Assembly (NCBI GenBank): GCA_039111635.1
Contig: JBCAQO010000004.1
Location: forward strand, 2,542,001 to 2,606,000
DNA: 64,000 nucleotides
Origin: Heterobasidion occidentale
Lineage: Eukaryota; Basidiomycota; Agaricomycetes; Russulales; Bondarzewiaceae
Direction of reading: 5' to 3'
The translations under genes were made by a program, and so were the position numbers. How positions within the stretch are numbered: the stretch's first letter is position 1; each line of letters opens with the position of its first letter. The notes beneath the pieces were generated by a model that searched no databases, was not told the DNA's origin, and worked only from the letters and a program-made list of their open reading frames with translations. Positions 1 to 11,005 of the stretch are shown piece after piece.

Positions 1-346
1 ACCAGTTGATCCCGAACGCATAGACGATTTTGACCCTGGGCGCGTGCCCACCGTCGGGCAACTGTTGCGAGAGCTCGACGCAGCCTCATCAGAGTTAACC
101 GGCGAAGAACATTCCGGTATAATACATTCTTCCTTGGTCAGCGTTGGCATTGACGTAAGGCTGTTTTTTGTATTCTTCAGATTGGGAGAAGACATCTCTG
201 AAGCCTTATGTCGATATGCTCGAAAAACACATATCTGGATTAATGGAGGAAGTGCGAAGGGATAAGCGGGAAACTGGTGAGCCTTGTGATATCCTTTGCT
301 TGCTCATCGTTGCGTTCTGAAGTGCAATTCAGACACCTCATGGTAA
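1..346 (+). CDS. 3' end of an unidentified protein (left-edge partial)
   Basis: An open frame enters from the left edge (codons from base 2) and continues through two likely introns. Proposed exons are 1-116, 181-276 and 333-346. The first intron (117-180) starts gtataa and ends ttcag. The second (277-332) starts gtgagc and ends ttcag, and the joined frame then ends in DTSW and TAA. The visible peptide is polar and charged, with an acidic first part and a helical, Lys/Glu-rich second part (LEKHISGLMEEVRRDKR). If the second intron is not used, the frame would stop at about 320 instead. I do not recognise the family, and the 5' part lies outside the window, so no function is proposed. Confidence 0.45.
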
Positions 347-1028
347 CTGTCATCTTAATCATGATCGGTCCTCCTAGGGCGTCCCGCTGTTGAACCTCGA
401 TGTATCACCTACTTGTGCACTTACTAATATTCTCCTTGTCCGGCTGGAATCTCAACCGCTGTATCTGTGACTATTGCACCCGTGTATCCATTGATTGACC
501 ATCTTTTTCTCTCAATCAGCATGAGACAGGTGATGGTGAAGTTTTTTGATTCTTCTGGTTTGCCCGAAAGGGCGGTCACTTTTTCGCCGGGAAGAAACCT
601 AGTTTCCTAGTCTCCAGATGCTGACCTAAACAGAAGACAATTGTTCTGTTCTAAGACTAGTTTCCATAACCTTTTCCTCTCGAATAACGGGGACATCTCC
701 CCGTACTTGAGCGCTTGAGCGATATTTGCTTCGAAAAACGGTTACCCAACTGGTTACCCTAACACGACTGTAACACGAATTTGAAGTTGACAAGAAGCCT
801 GGATGCGGGCTATATTTAGCTTAGATCTTACGCAGCAATCCCTACGTCACCATGTGTCGAGGGGAAGCCCCCTAAAGACTGCCAACCGCGACCATTGGAT
901 CATTGGCAGCCTTAGCTTGGCATCGTCTGTGTCACGAACGGCAGTAGCCTATCCAATACCATCTTTCCGGCCCATAAATCTTGACGCAGTTCTTTCCGGC
1001 GTCGATTCTGCCCCCAACAGCGAACACC
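347..1028. other. Intergenic, no gene seen
   Basis: Between the left-edge gene and the first membrane-protein gene I see no frame with codon structure or family similarity. The right part should contain the promoter and leader of the gene starting at 1029, but no convincing TATA element was found. Confidence 0.5.
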
Positions 1029-1762
1029 ATGTCCTCGACGTCATTCCCCACTCCGAGCGGCTCGTTCGCCTCTCTGCCGACGGGAACTTTTAGCGGGCCA
1101 GACAGCGGCTCACGGACCACGACCGCGGCGATGCTCTTCGCGTTTCTGATCGTTTTCATAGTGTTGTTGGGGCTGTTCATCGCGGCGGGGGTATTATGGC
1201 ATCATATTGCGATACGAAGGCGGGCACGGCAGGCGTGGGTGGGCTACGGGAACGAATCAAAACCAGGTGGTATGAAGAAACCAGAGATTTGGGAGGTATG
1301 GACAGATTACGAGAAAGGTGGCGAAATAGGGAACTTGGAGACGCTGCGGGTATGTTTTCGACCACTTCATGATCCATCAAGTAACTCCTAATATATACAA
1401 CCGAATTTACTTTACAGCCACTAGCTGTTGAGGTCGAACGCTCATTCTCATCAAAACCGCTTTCACCATCTCATTCTATGCCAAATACCATTCCCTCCTC
1501 GGGGTCACCACAACCCCGCAGCTGGTTTCCCACCTCGATGCGCTCGATCCCTCCAGCGAAGGACCTCACGCCCCCGCCGAGCCCAGTACAAAAGGCCCAA
1601 GTATCCTTTCTCATAGCCATGCCGTCACAAACGCGAAGTCAGGGCAAAGCTGCACGCTGGTCGATGACGTCCGATGCGTCCCATTTGGATGATTGGTCGC
1701 TTTCTGGAGAATACGCGATCGGCACACATCACACACCGTTTCGCGATGGGAACGAGGTCTGA
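1029..1762 (+). CDS. Single-pass membrane protein, KPxxWEvW family
   Basis: Two exons, 1029-1349 and 1418-1762, joined in phase 0, give about 221 residues. The N-terminal 32 residues are Ser/Thr/Gly/Pro-rich with no cleavable signal peptide, as in a type III/I single-pass protein with an extracellular Ser/Thr stub. One strong hydrophobic segment lies at about residues 34-57 and is followed by basic residues (RRRARQAW), which places the C-terminus in the cytosol. A short motif (KPEIWEVW) follows, then a disordered Ser/Pro-rich tail that includes a PPPSP stretch. The same plan is seen in the gene at 5843-6422, so the two look like paralogues. This resembles a lineage-specific family of small basidiomycete membrane proteins of unknown role. 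The start ATG was chosen because it opens the Ser-rich segment and has a CAACACC context. No function is assigned. Confidence 0.72.
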
Positions 1763-2371
1763 CCGTGTGTTACATTATTTTTTATCTTGCTTTCCCGTCC
1801 CAAGCAGTGGGGATTACGACGGTGACGACCATAATGATGGTGATGAGTTGTGTACGAGATCGGTGCCGCATCCTCCTTTTTTGTGGTGCTTTTGCGAAGC
1901 TTACCTTACACTTGCCCCTGTATATTACTGACTACTTATCTCAGTCAAGGCTACTGTACGTGCTTGCCTTGATAGCATCTGTGTACGTTGACTATGCAGT
2001 ACTGGCCCGGAGCTTCCCCACACTTTTAGACGCTTCCCCGCAGTTTCGAAGATTACATCTTGATCACTTACGTGTATCGTCACGTGCCCTCGATTTACCT
2101 CACACGTGGGCGATCACGTCGCGTCCTCGACCGCGCCTGCAAGCCTGATCTTGACCGACCGCCCGGCAATGTTTACACAAAACCAGGTTTATTTTTCTTG
2201 TCATCAAGGAAGGCGTGGTTCCATAGCACCCAATGTGAAGGATAGAATATCACGTCAAGAAAGTAATCGAATATTAAATACAAAGCCCATTAGAGCGAGT
2301 TCCAAGACAATACAGGCAAACACAATCACTACACAATCCTGTTCCAGGCCACTTCATACATACTGGTCAAG
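1763..2371. other. Intergenic between convergent genes
   Basis: This stretch separates the 3' ends of two convergent genes. Frames here are open only by chance, with no family resemblance. Nothing else is supported. Confidence 0.5.
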
Positions 2372-3219
2372 TCACTCAAGAAGTGCGAGGACCTTGGCAA
2401 TAACTGTGGTGTCTTTGGCACCTCTGTCATAATCTTCTCTTCCTTCCAGCGTCAACTTCAACAGCGCATGCAGAACCTGTGGTCAAGACACGCTCATGGT
2501 TCCATTCAATTCAGATAAGACTGTTCACTCACTTCAGGTAATTCAGCTATATCGCCAACCGGTGTCGACAGGGCCGTCGTTCCATCGACGTAACCGTGCA
2601 CGCCTACTGGATGCAAAGGGCCTGTCGCGTCTTTTGCTAACCAGAATTGGTCGATTGGGAGATCGGTGCGTTGCTGCTTGACCCTGAAAGATAGCCTTAT
2701 CAGCAGTGCTCTTTCTATCCCCTCACGCGACAATCGTACGCACCTCCACCGGTTTCTGTACGAGCCAGTCGCGGGCACCCGCTCTGGGTCCCTCGCTTTC
2801 GCGGCCAAGGCTTCCAACGCGCTCCAATCCTCGCTCGAGAGCTGCAGGACCCTCCCGTTCGAGTCGATAGCGACATCAGGAGAGAAAAGAGAGAGCGTGA
2901 AGCCCTCCGGCTCGACCTTGGTCAGACGCTGGAGGACGAGTATGAGGTTGGAGCGGGTGGGTTCATATTCAGATCCAGATGGGTGTACGTTAGCACGGAC
3001 GTGCCAGCCTTGAGCAGGAGATGTCATGGATGTCGAGCAGGATCGCAAGGTCGGTATGTAAGCTGACAGATCCGTTGAGAATGAAAGAACAGATACGGTG
3101 GTCGCGAGCGCGAGCAGAAGGTAGCCGACGACCTTCAAGGGCGTAAAGGAGGATTTCTTTGGGTATCTGTCGTCGTCTGGGACAGCGAAGTACGTGGCTT
3201 TGCTGAAAGAGGTGTCCAT
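2372..3219 (-). CDS. Type II membrane protein of unknown function
   Basis: Three exons (3219-2744, 2683-2533, 2476-2372) give about 243 residues. Intron 1 (2743-2684, 60 nt, gtgcgt...ttcag) keeps the frame open if retained. Intron 2 (2532-2477) has a perfect gtgagt donor, and its removal changes the C-terminus to one ending VLALLE. The protein has a cytosolic N-terminus of about 30 residues and one membrane anchor at about residues 29-50 (VVGYLLLALATTVSVLSF). The remaining luminal or extracellular domain of about 190 residues has mixed alpha/beta character, with a tyrosine- and arginine-containing segment near the first junction. The topology looks like that of Golgi or ER type II proteins, but no catalytic motif is seen and I do not recognise a family. 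It converges on the gene ending at 1762. Confidence 0.68.
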
Positions 3220-4035
3220 GCCTGTGAAGGAGAATCAAAGGGCGATTGCTGCGAGCTATTACTGCGCCCGAAAAGGATGACGCCACGTCTATCATGGGTA
3301 CTACCAGGTGCCACCAGGTGCCACCCCGCACTAGCCAAGTAGTCATGCGAATCGCCCGATAGAAGCATGCACGACCGTATGTCCTAAACAGGCACGCCAT
3401 GCCCTAGTGATACGTGCTGGCTTGGCAGATGGCATGACCTGGCGTTCACGATGCCGCAACGTTCGATACCAGCGCAAACGATTGCTCTCTCTCTCGGTAA
3501 TATCGTTGCTGGGATTGTCCGCAGTCTGCCGCCCACGTGCTCTCGGCGAAAGATCCCATATGATTCTCCTCTCCGTTTTCTTGGCAACATTTGACTAGGA
3601 CGGCCAGCTACAGCCAGACAGTGACCTCTTTCGATATTGTATCGTCTCTGCGGCCAAACAGGCCGTCTGTTCTGCTCGCTTTGGAGGCCGTGAGGCGCTG
3701 CAATGCCGTGATGACTCCACATTGCTGAGGATCACCACGCTGTACAAACGGTGTTGAAGCAGGTGGCCCTCCATCTTCTCCATCGTATGTCCAGGGTGGT
3801 TACAAGTCAGATTGTCACGGCTGAACGCTAAAACCTCCTTATCAACGATCGCCTGCTACTCCTGCTGGCCGTTTCCATATGATCTATCCGGGCACCTCAT
3901 GGCAGCCTATGGCGTCCTCTCTTCGCGCCAGGATCCTTGTCCTATAAAACCTTTGCCACGAAATGGTCAACGCCAGGCTCACTCCTCTCTTTACCTTGGT
4001 AATCTCCCCTCCTCTCCCGGTCCAGAAGCTTCAAT
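3220..4035. other. Divergent intergenic region with protease promoter
   Basis: Shared upstream region of the - strand membrane protein and the + strand M35 gene. It contains a short direct repeat at about 3300-3326 (two to three copies of a 10-mer, accaggtgcc) and, near the right end, a TATA element and a CT-rich leader belonging to the M35 gene. No gene is supported. Confidence 0.5.
3943..3948 (+). promoter_or_regulatory. TATA box of the M35 protease gene
   Basis: TATAAA lies 93 bp before the start codon at 4036 and is followed by a pyrimidine-rich leader (about 3985-4020). This arrangement is common in strongly expressed secreted-enzyme genes of filamentous fungi. Confidence 0.55.
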
Positions 4036-5373
4036 ATGCGTGCTGCTATCGCTTCCCTCGTCCTCGCTGCTCTCAGCGCGTCTGCTGCCCCCAGCCTGAC
4101 CCTGTCTGTCTCCTCCCCCGATGATGTTGTTGACGTCGACAACCTCAAGGTTAAGACCGTCCTGAAGAACACTGGTGACGAGTCCGTCAAGGTTCGCACT
4201 GAAATTATTCTCACGAAGAATAATCACATCTGACCTTCGATTTACAGCTTCTTAAGACCCCCGAGTCTATTATCTCGACCTACCAGACCGACAGCTTCAC
4301 GATTGCTTCTGAGTCCGGTTCCGTCCCTTCCTTCACCGGTGTGAAGGTCAAGTACGCCGCGACCAAGGTTCTCAAGGAGAACAAGGACGAGTCGTTCGTC
4401 GTCCTCGCTCCGGGCCAGACCCTCGAGGTCGAGCATGACCTCGCTGGTGTCTACAACTTCACCAACGGCGGTGAGGGCAAGTACAGCGTTAGTGCCTCTT
4501 TTTTTCATCTCCATATTCCATCGCAATATAACACGCTTCGGAATATCTAGTTCGATGCCAACAACCGCTTCTTCTACGTCGACGCCGAGAACAAGCTCAA
4601 GGTGATCGAGGCTGAGGCTGCTTCCACCGCGAGCTCGGTCTCCGGCAAGCTTGCCGTCGTTGGCAACAAGCCAGAGCGCCGCAGCCTCCAAAAGCGCACC
4701 GTCAGCTTCAATGGGTGCACCTCTTCCCGCCAAACCTCCATCACGACCGCCGCGGGCAATGCTGTGACGTACGCCAGCAATGCCGCTTCCTACCTTGCTG
4801 GTATCTCCGCTGCGACCACCCGCTACACCACTTGGTTCGGTGCATACACCGCCACCCGCAAGAACACGGTGCACACCCACTACGTGAACATCGGCACCGA
4901 CCCCACCAGCTCCACCTACGACTGCACTTGCACTGACACGGATACATATGCCTACGTGTACCCTGATACCCCTGGTGAGTCTTTTGGTGATGCTTGTTAT
5001 CTGTATGAGTTTAACGTGGACTTGTGACAGCCTATGTCTACCTTTGCGGTGCTTTCTGGAGTGCCCCTGCTACTGGCACTGACTCCAAGGCTGGCACCAT
5101 CGTCCACGAGCAGTCTGTAAGTTGCACTTTTCATTGCTCGTGCATTGCACTCTCTGATTCATTTCACAATATGTAGCACTTCACTGTCAACGGTGGCACT
5201 GAGGACTACGAGTACGGTCAAACCGCTGCAAGTCTCTTGCGACTCTAACCCCGCCGAGGCCGTCCAGAACGCCGAGTACGTCATAATCGTTACTGATCTT
5301 CACGTCTTCCATACTCACGTTTGTCTTTAGCTCCCACGAGTACTTCGCTGAGAACAACCCCTCGCTCTCTTAA
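4036..5373 (+). pseudogene. M35 (aspzincin) peptidyl-Lys metallopeptidase, frameshifted near 3' end
   Basis: Exons 4036-4191, 4248-4487, 4551-4974, 5031-5116, 5177-5275 and 5331-5373. The product starts with a signal peptide (cleavage near residue 18, ASAAP) and has a propeptide ending in a Kex2-type LQKR site. The mature domain resembles Grifola-type peptidyl-Lys metalloendopeptidase. The zinc site is complete: HEQSH across the exon 4/5 junction (the two His ligands and the catalytic Glu), then GGTEDYEYG with the third ligand Asp and the conserved Tyr. Just after this the frame breaks. The family-like segments continue in frame 3 (CKSLAT) and then frame 2 (SNPAEAVQNA), so one base appears to be missing near 5229-5231 and another near 5243-5245. 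Read as is, translation stops at 5246-5248 and the last ~35 residues (ending NNPSLS) are lost. It is either a recent pseudogene, a truncated enzyme or two sequencing errors. The other frame errors in the window favour the last. Confidence 0.85.
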
Positions 5374-5842
5374 GTTATTGTCTTTGATTCTCTGGGATTG
5401 CACACCCTACGGGATATTTATATACGCACATTTGTTGTCTCTGGATGGATGGATGAAAATTTGGAATAATTTTCTTGGATTTTTATGTTCTGGCTGGACT
5501 GTTAAGTTCGCATCGTGGCCCCACCGAGCAGTCCACAAAGCTTCGAATGCGTTGAGGGTTGTACTGCGTCCTGCTGGGTCTTTTAGTGGATCTATCCCTG
5601 TGAAAATGCCTTGTGAGCGCCAATGCCAGATGTCACTGTAGCATGCGAAATAGTTAACAGTACACAAGGGTAGAGGGATCACTTATGGCTAGTTTACTGG
5701 TACTACGTCCGCTATTGGACGCTTCCCTCCCCACATCGCCACTCGACCATGGCACATTCACCAAGCCGATCGCATACTCCAACGTACGCTCAAACTCGTG
5801 AGCGTCGTCACCGGAATGCAGAACGTGAAGGTCATCTCTGAT
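5374..5842. other. Intergenic between convergent genes
   Basis: 3' flanks of the M35 gene and of the - strand membrane-protein gene. No coding or RNA signal was recognised. Confidence 0.5.
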
Positions 5843-6422
5843 CTAGTTTTCATGTGAGGTGAAGGCATAGCCACACGACGGCGACCTGTACGTGTCTTCG
5901 AGGGCTATGCGGAGCTTGTATTTCAGCAGTTTCTCGATATACTCCGCGTGTTTCTTCGGCCACATGGATTTAGATGCCTGAGCGTCCTCTGCCATCGTCG
6001 AGCTTTCAATGATCACACTGGTGGAAACCGGCTACCGATGACATTCTGCAGTCAATTTACCACTTTCTTCTTTCATTGCGACTCTCTGCTCACCGTAAGT
6101 TTCTCCCAAACTACATCCGCACTGACGACGCCTGTGACCAGATCTCGAATAGCCTCGGCTTCTCCCCAAAGCCAGCCTTCTCCCCGCTTTCATAGCGTTC
6201 GCGAGTCACAGCCAGAGGAACGAAATTCCTCCCCGTAACCCTTCTCCACGCGCACAGCGCGATGATCCCCACTGCGAAAGTCCCGATCGCAATGAAGCCA
6301 ATGATCAAAGGGGGAGACGTGCCCGAGGCGAAGAAATCCGGGGCACCGTCCGGAGCGTTGGCACTTGGCCTACCCGTAGCAGTGGGCACTGAGCCGCTCG
6401 AGCTAGTGCTGCCTAGTGCCAT
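5843..6422 (-). CDS. Single-pass membrane protein, paralogue-like of the 1029 gene
   Basis: Two exons, 6422-6123 and 6031-5843, join in phase 0 to give 162 residues. The design matches the gene at 1029: a Ser/Thr/Gly/Pro-rich N-terminal stub, one membrane segment at about residues 38-59 (IIGFIAIGTFAVGIIAL), a basic stop-transfer (WRRVTGRN), then a motif KPRLFEIW comparable to KPEIWEVW, and a hydrophilic tail. Exon 2 is too short to be seen as a simple open frame. It was found by looking for an acceptor (ggtag) and a continuous frame ending AFTSHEN. The intron donor (gtgcgg at 6122) and length (91 nt) are acceptable but not ideal, so the exon junction is less certain than exon 1. Its function is unknown. 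Confidence 0.6.
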
Positions 6423-6794
6423 TGAGCTTGGGTATGCGCAGAGATGATGGGCATCGTTCGCACGAAGACCTGCCCTGCGGAATCTGACCTACAACGGTGG
6501 TCTGATGATCGGGCCGCCTCTAGTGGTATTACCAGGTAAGGTCTCACACTCGTGGGTTTCGGGCTACAAGTTTGTCGAATGCGTGTGAAGAACTTTGCCG
6601 AGTCGAGGCATCACCAAGACTCGACTGCTGCGGTAATCGAAGTCACTGATCAAGATAGATCGAATATTCATTCATAGACATAAAAGTTACACAGATTAAG
6701 GATGATGCAAAAAAACAGACTGCCGATACAATGACATTACAAATCCCTCCTCTTGATGCCCACTTTGCAGTCCAATGGCTTGCGCAAGAAGCCT
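6423..6794. other. Intergenic, no gene seen
   Basis: Upstream region of the small membrane-protein gene and 3' flank of the P450 gene, both on the - strand. Nothing further is recognised. Confidence 0.5.
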
Positions 6795-8768
6795 TCACTG
6801 GTGGCGAACTGGGCGACAAAAATAGACTTCTGTGAGAACTCCGGCAAGGATGGGAAGGTAAAAGCCAACGCGTACTGGCTTCTCAGGTTCCTCTAGGACA
6901 AAGCTGTAGTGGCGAAGAATCGACGAGATGATGATGAGAAGTTCCATGCTTGCGAGGTTCCGGCCGACACATGCCCTGCAACTATAGATCAGAAAACGTT
7001 CCTCTTCGCAAGCAAGGAACGTAACGTACCGAGGGCCAAAAGAAAACGGATTGAAAGTCTTTTGGATTGCGTCATTATCCTGTTCAAACCATCGTTCGGG
7101 TCTGAAGGCATCGGGATCGTCTCCCCAGACGGTCGTGTCCCGATGGATTGTGTAGCTAGGCACACTCAAAACCGTACCCTCTGGGAATGTCTTGCCGAGG
7201 ATTTCGAGACCACCTTTGGGTACTACACGAGGCAGGCCGATGCCCGATGTCGAATGAAGGCGGATAGATTCATTAATGACGGCTTCAAGATACGTCAGGC
7301 GTTTGGTCGATTCGAAGGTGGACGCTACGTCATCCTCGTTCCCCAGCGCAGAATCAAGCTCGAGCTGCAACTTCTCCTGACAGCGCGGGTTAGCAGCGAG
7401 ATAATATGTAATCGCGCAAGAGGTGCTGTAAAATAAGGAAAATAAGAGAAGCAGAAAACAAGATTCAGAGAAAATTCTACTTCGACGTAGTGTCACTGCC
7501 GGCGATCAATTGAGTGAGTGCCTCAGCTGTCAATTCTTCTCTCCCCATTGGGCGACCCTCATCATCCTTGCCTTCCTGCAGCTTGCTCAACAAATCCACC
7601 CGATAATTGGGTGTGGCCAAACGCTTTGAGACTGCGGCGACAGCGATACCGGCTAGGTTCTTCACGGCCCTATCGCCTTTGCTGTACCACGGGATGTATC
7701 GCTTGACGACCGGCCGCCACGCGAGAGGCAGAACGCCCATGGCTGCCGAGAACTCGCCACGATCGTTAAGGATTTGGACGGCAGGGATGCTTACCACCTC
7801 TGGGGCAACACCCTCCTTGCCGTACGACGCAATGGCCTTCTCGTGTGACGTCGCCACAGGAGCTGAGTCTTTGGCAGCCAAAAGCATGCCGAAAGGGCTT
7901 CCGAAAGCCAGGTCACCTGAACATCGGAAGCTCAATGAAGCCGATGTCAAACCCGGACATAAAAATCACCCCACCAATTATATCAAAGGCAAGATAGTTG
8001 TACCCTGCCAACCAATCAGTTACGAGTTGTTAATGACCACATCGAAATTAGCAGAGGTAGTGACCCACAAGGCAGGCAGTCCAACCAAAGTCTTCCATTC
8101 CTGCCCTTCCAGCCACCTTCGCCTTCGGGGCCTGCCATGCCTTTGATAGCGAGATCGTATAGCCTGTCCCATTGTTGTATGAGCGTCTTCACATACTCTC
8201 TCACATACGGCTCGAACTCGAGCACGCTTTTCTGGGAGAATATGTGTGAGACGATCTTACGCTTACGGGCATGGGCGGAGCGGTCGCGTGTGTTGAAAAG
8301 ACCACGCTGGATAGAGACAAATGCGTCGTAAAAGTTGGACTTCAAGGAGCCATTGCCATGCGCGTAGACGAAGTGAAGAGCGGTGGGATCGGAGATGGAT
8401 GCGTGGTTCGGGGCAATGCGGACGATGGGACCTGTGAGGGATGGGGTCAAGCCGGAAAAGAACAGAACTTAGGTATTATCGAAGAAAGAGAAGGTCGCTC
8501 ATGCCGGGGAATTGTCGCAGATTGCATACACACCATATTTCTTGTGCAATTCGTGAACGACCTCGGAACGATGTCCATGTGCGGCCACCCAGCCTAACCA
8601 AGCGTCTGAAAACTTGGCCAACCAGGGGCCTGGATAAGAGCGGAGGCCGTGAACGTCGACAATCCACGGAACGACATGAGCAAGGACGAAGATCACGGGA
8701 ACCAAAGTGATGAGGGAGAGAGGATTGAGATCGCCGATAGCGTTCACAACAGCCCCGACGGTGGTCAT
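6795..8768 (-). CDS. CYP53: Cytochrome P450, CYP53-like benzoate 4-monooxygenase
   Basis: Six exons: 8768-8534, 8431-8069, 8004-7975, 7916-7481, 7425-7030 and 6975-6795; 546 residues. The N-terminal anchor lies at about residues 17-36 and is followed by a YPGPWLAK segment. The I-helix has AGSDTTSN (about 349-356, across an intron), with the acid/Thr pair for oxygen activation. The K-helix ExxR is ESIR (407-410), the aromatic region is FRPERW, and the heme loop FSFGPRACVGRN has the Cys ligand near 489, split by an intron. WYNYLAFDIIGDLAFGSPFG and the heme-region sequence look like CYP53, the fungal benzoate para-hydroxylase family that feeds 4-hydroxybenzoate to the beta-ketoadipate route. The assignment is by remembered family pattern, so another substrate is possible. 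The 30-nt third exon is unusually small but conserved in phase. A reductase partner is not in the window. Confidence 0.9.
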
Positions 8769-8816
8769 CGTTGAGACGCGGGGGGTTGCGAGGCGTTATG
8801 CAAGGGGCACCCTGCC

Positions 8817-8824
8817 TTTATATA
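8817..8824 (-). promoter_or_regulatory. TATA box of the CYP53-like gene
   Basis: On the - strand the sequence reads TATATAAA about 50 bp before the ATG at 8768. Confidence 0.5.
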
Positions 8825-11005
8825 CTGCAACTAGCGGACCTTGATCGATATTTTCCAGGATCCGACCCAGAAGGAATTCTTGCGTAAAGGGGCTGGAGAA
8901 CGCAGCGCGCGTGACATTGCCAATCACTTGAACGGGGCGTCAGTGATGTCAACCAAGTATTCAATCGTTTCCCCGGTGTCCAGATAAGATTCTAGGTTTA
9001 TTTCTATCGTGATGAGCTTGTCCGGATGGCTGCTTGCTGAGGTCGTGCATTGGGCAGCGACTAGCTAGTCGAGGAAAAGGAGCAAGACGCAAGTTACGTA
9101 ATGAGAGGCGTGCTTTCCTTTTTCAAACTCAACAACTCCTGTGTTGTCGGCACCAAATCACTCGCCATATCCTCCTGGAGACAAACATGCACCCATCGGC
9201 GCCCCTCGCAGTATACATGAAGCGTTCCAATCAACAAGCCTTGAACTGAAAAGGCCGAACGCCCATTTATTGACGATCTTGACGAAATCGTCGCTTCAGC
9301 AATGAAGCACCCTCACTACTCATTCGTTGGATGACTTGTGATCAGAGATCGAAGCGAACGCCTCATCTTTGGCCCTCTGTCTTTTCCTGATATGCATCGC
9401 ACACTCACGCACGACGGAACGGCTGACTTCTTTCGAAGTTAGCGCAGGAGCATTCGTATGCTTCTTGCCCGTCCAAGCTCGGACATTGCGCTTCCGCACG
9501 GCATTCTACGGCATTGCGTCAATCTCGAAAACACGCCTTGCTTTTACACTTACATGACTTGAAGATGACTTCTTTACTCTTGATCCAGGCATTTCAGGAT
9601 TGTGTGCAAACGATATGGACGTGTATGCTGCGCCGATGAGCAGCGACGCGTCTTTCCTTGCTTCAGGACCACTTTTTTATGAAGCGGGAAATCTAGCAGT
9701 GGATTTATCGTGTGCGAGAGAAGAAGAGGAAGGGACAAGAGTTGATTTAATTCTGGTACGTCCAGGAGGTTTTACAACGCCTTGTTGTGTTTAAGGTGCT
9801 CTTATTCCCCAAACATCGAAGACAGCCAAAGTATCAACAAAGATACATTCTAGGAAGTCAGCAATTAGCTCGGCTCTCATGCGTGCACACCTTGGCCGGA
9901 CTCTGCGCATGATGCTCCAGGCCTGTTAGTATGTATCAACAGCACGTTGGGGAATGAAGCACTATAGTTCGTTCCATTGTAAGCATCGATTCTACAGGTG
10001 GTTTGGTGCGGCGCAGAAACTGTCTTGTATGCTCTGCGTATGCTATCGCTTCGATATCGACTCAGCAAAAGTATGTACAACGATCCTGCTTTCGAGCGAT
10101 CTTCAGGCTGGTCCCATTGTCAAGTTGCAGGCGAATCTGGATTATGGGGTAGAGCCGCTCTGAGCGAGCCTCCTCAGCAAGTGAGTTTCTTCCGAATTGA
10201 TGTCACGGCTCGAGCGCAGACCTCTCCCTTCAGGCTTCAAGCTTCAAGAGCCAGTAAAACAGGCCGACTGAAATTCGCTATATATCATTCATTAAACACA
10301 CCTGAGCGCTTGAAGGACACGGTTCCGCCGCCCCGTCTTCGTCACGTCTCTGAAGCGCCGCGCCGAGTGCCTATTTGACGGCCAGTGACATCTGTTTCCC
10401 ATCAAACGTGTTGCATATCATGAGCATGCTGGGATAGGTCGGCAATGACGGATGAAATAGTATAGTATGACGGGTCTCCATGTCAAAGATGTAGATATAG
10501 TCCTGATACAGTAGATAAGAGCAGACACATATGTCTATTCTACGTGCCCTCGAGGAATTTCCGCTCTACCGCAAGAAATTGTAGCTCCGCCACGACAGGA
10601 CCGCCGCTCGAGCACACCTGTCATGTCACTCAGTTATGTAGGTGCCTGTTCATGTTTCTCTCCCAGACCTGCTTCAGAGCGCTCCTTCACAGTTCCTTCA
10701 CGTAGGACCTTTATCTTCATCAAAAGCCGCCCAGGCATATTCCTTGCACGGCAGCATGACTCGTGACCATGGCAGACCCCGGCTCTAGGGGCTAGAATGG
10801 GTGCAAATGCTATACTTATCTTTCTGGTAAGTTTTTTCGTAGGCGTGTTCTTGAATATTACAGCAGTCATACGGATCTAGTTCGCCGCCCTTTACGAGGC
10901 CTCTAGTCCGATCAACGTGTTATTGAACGCTCACACGGCTTTATAAGTGCGGCCTTCAGGCAACCCACGCTCTGTGCCCTTTGTCTCCTCCCGCTCCCCC
11001 CAAAG
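8825..11005. other. Gene-poor intergenic stretch
   Basis: About 2.2 kb separates the divergent P450 and glycoprotein genes. Open frames are short, lack splice-linked continuation and resemble nothing I know. The only supported element is a probable TATA box (TTATAAG) at about 10941-10947, 60 bp before the glycoprotein ATG. A lineage-specific gene or a non-coding transcript cannot be excluded. Confidence 0.45.

Noticed and set aside
4242..4880. Long open frame antisense to the M35 gene (about 210 codons)
   Set aside because: It is a shadow of the GC-rich codon use of the protease gene, with no start context, introns or family similarity.
8770..11005. Short open frames as possible genes in the gene-poor stretch
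   Set aside because: None has splice-linked continuation, plausible start context or similarity. They may be chance.
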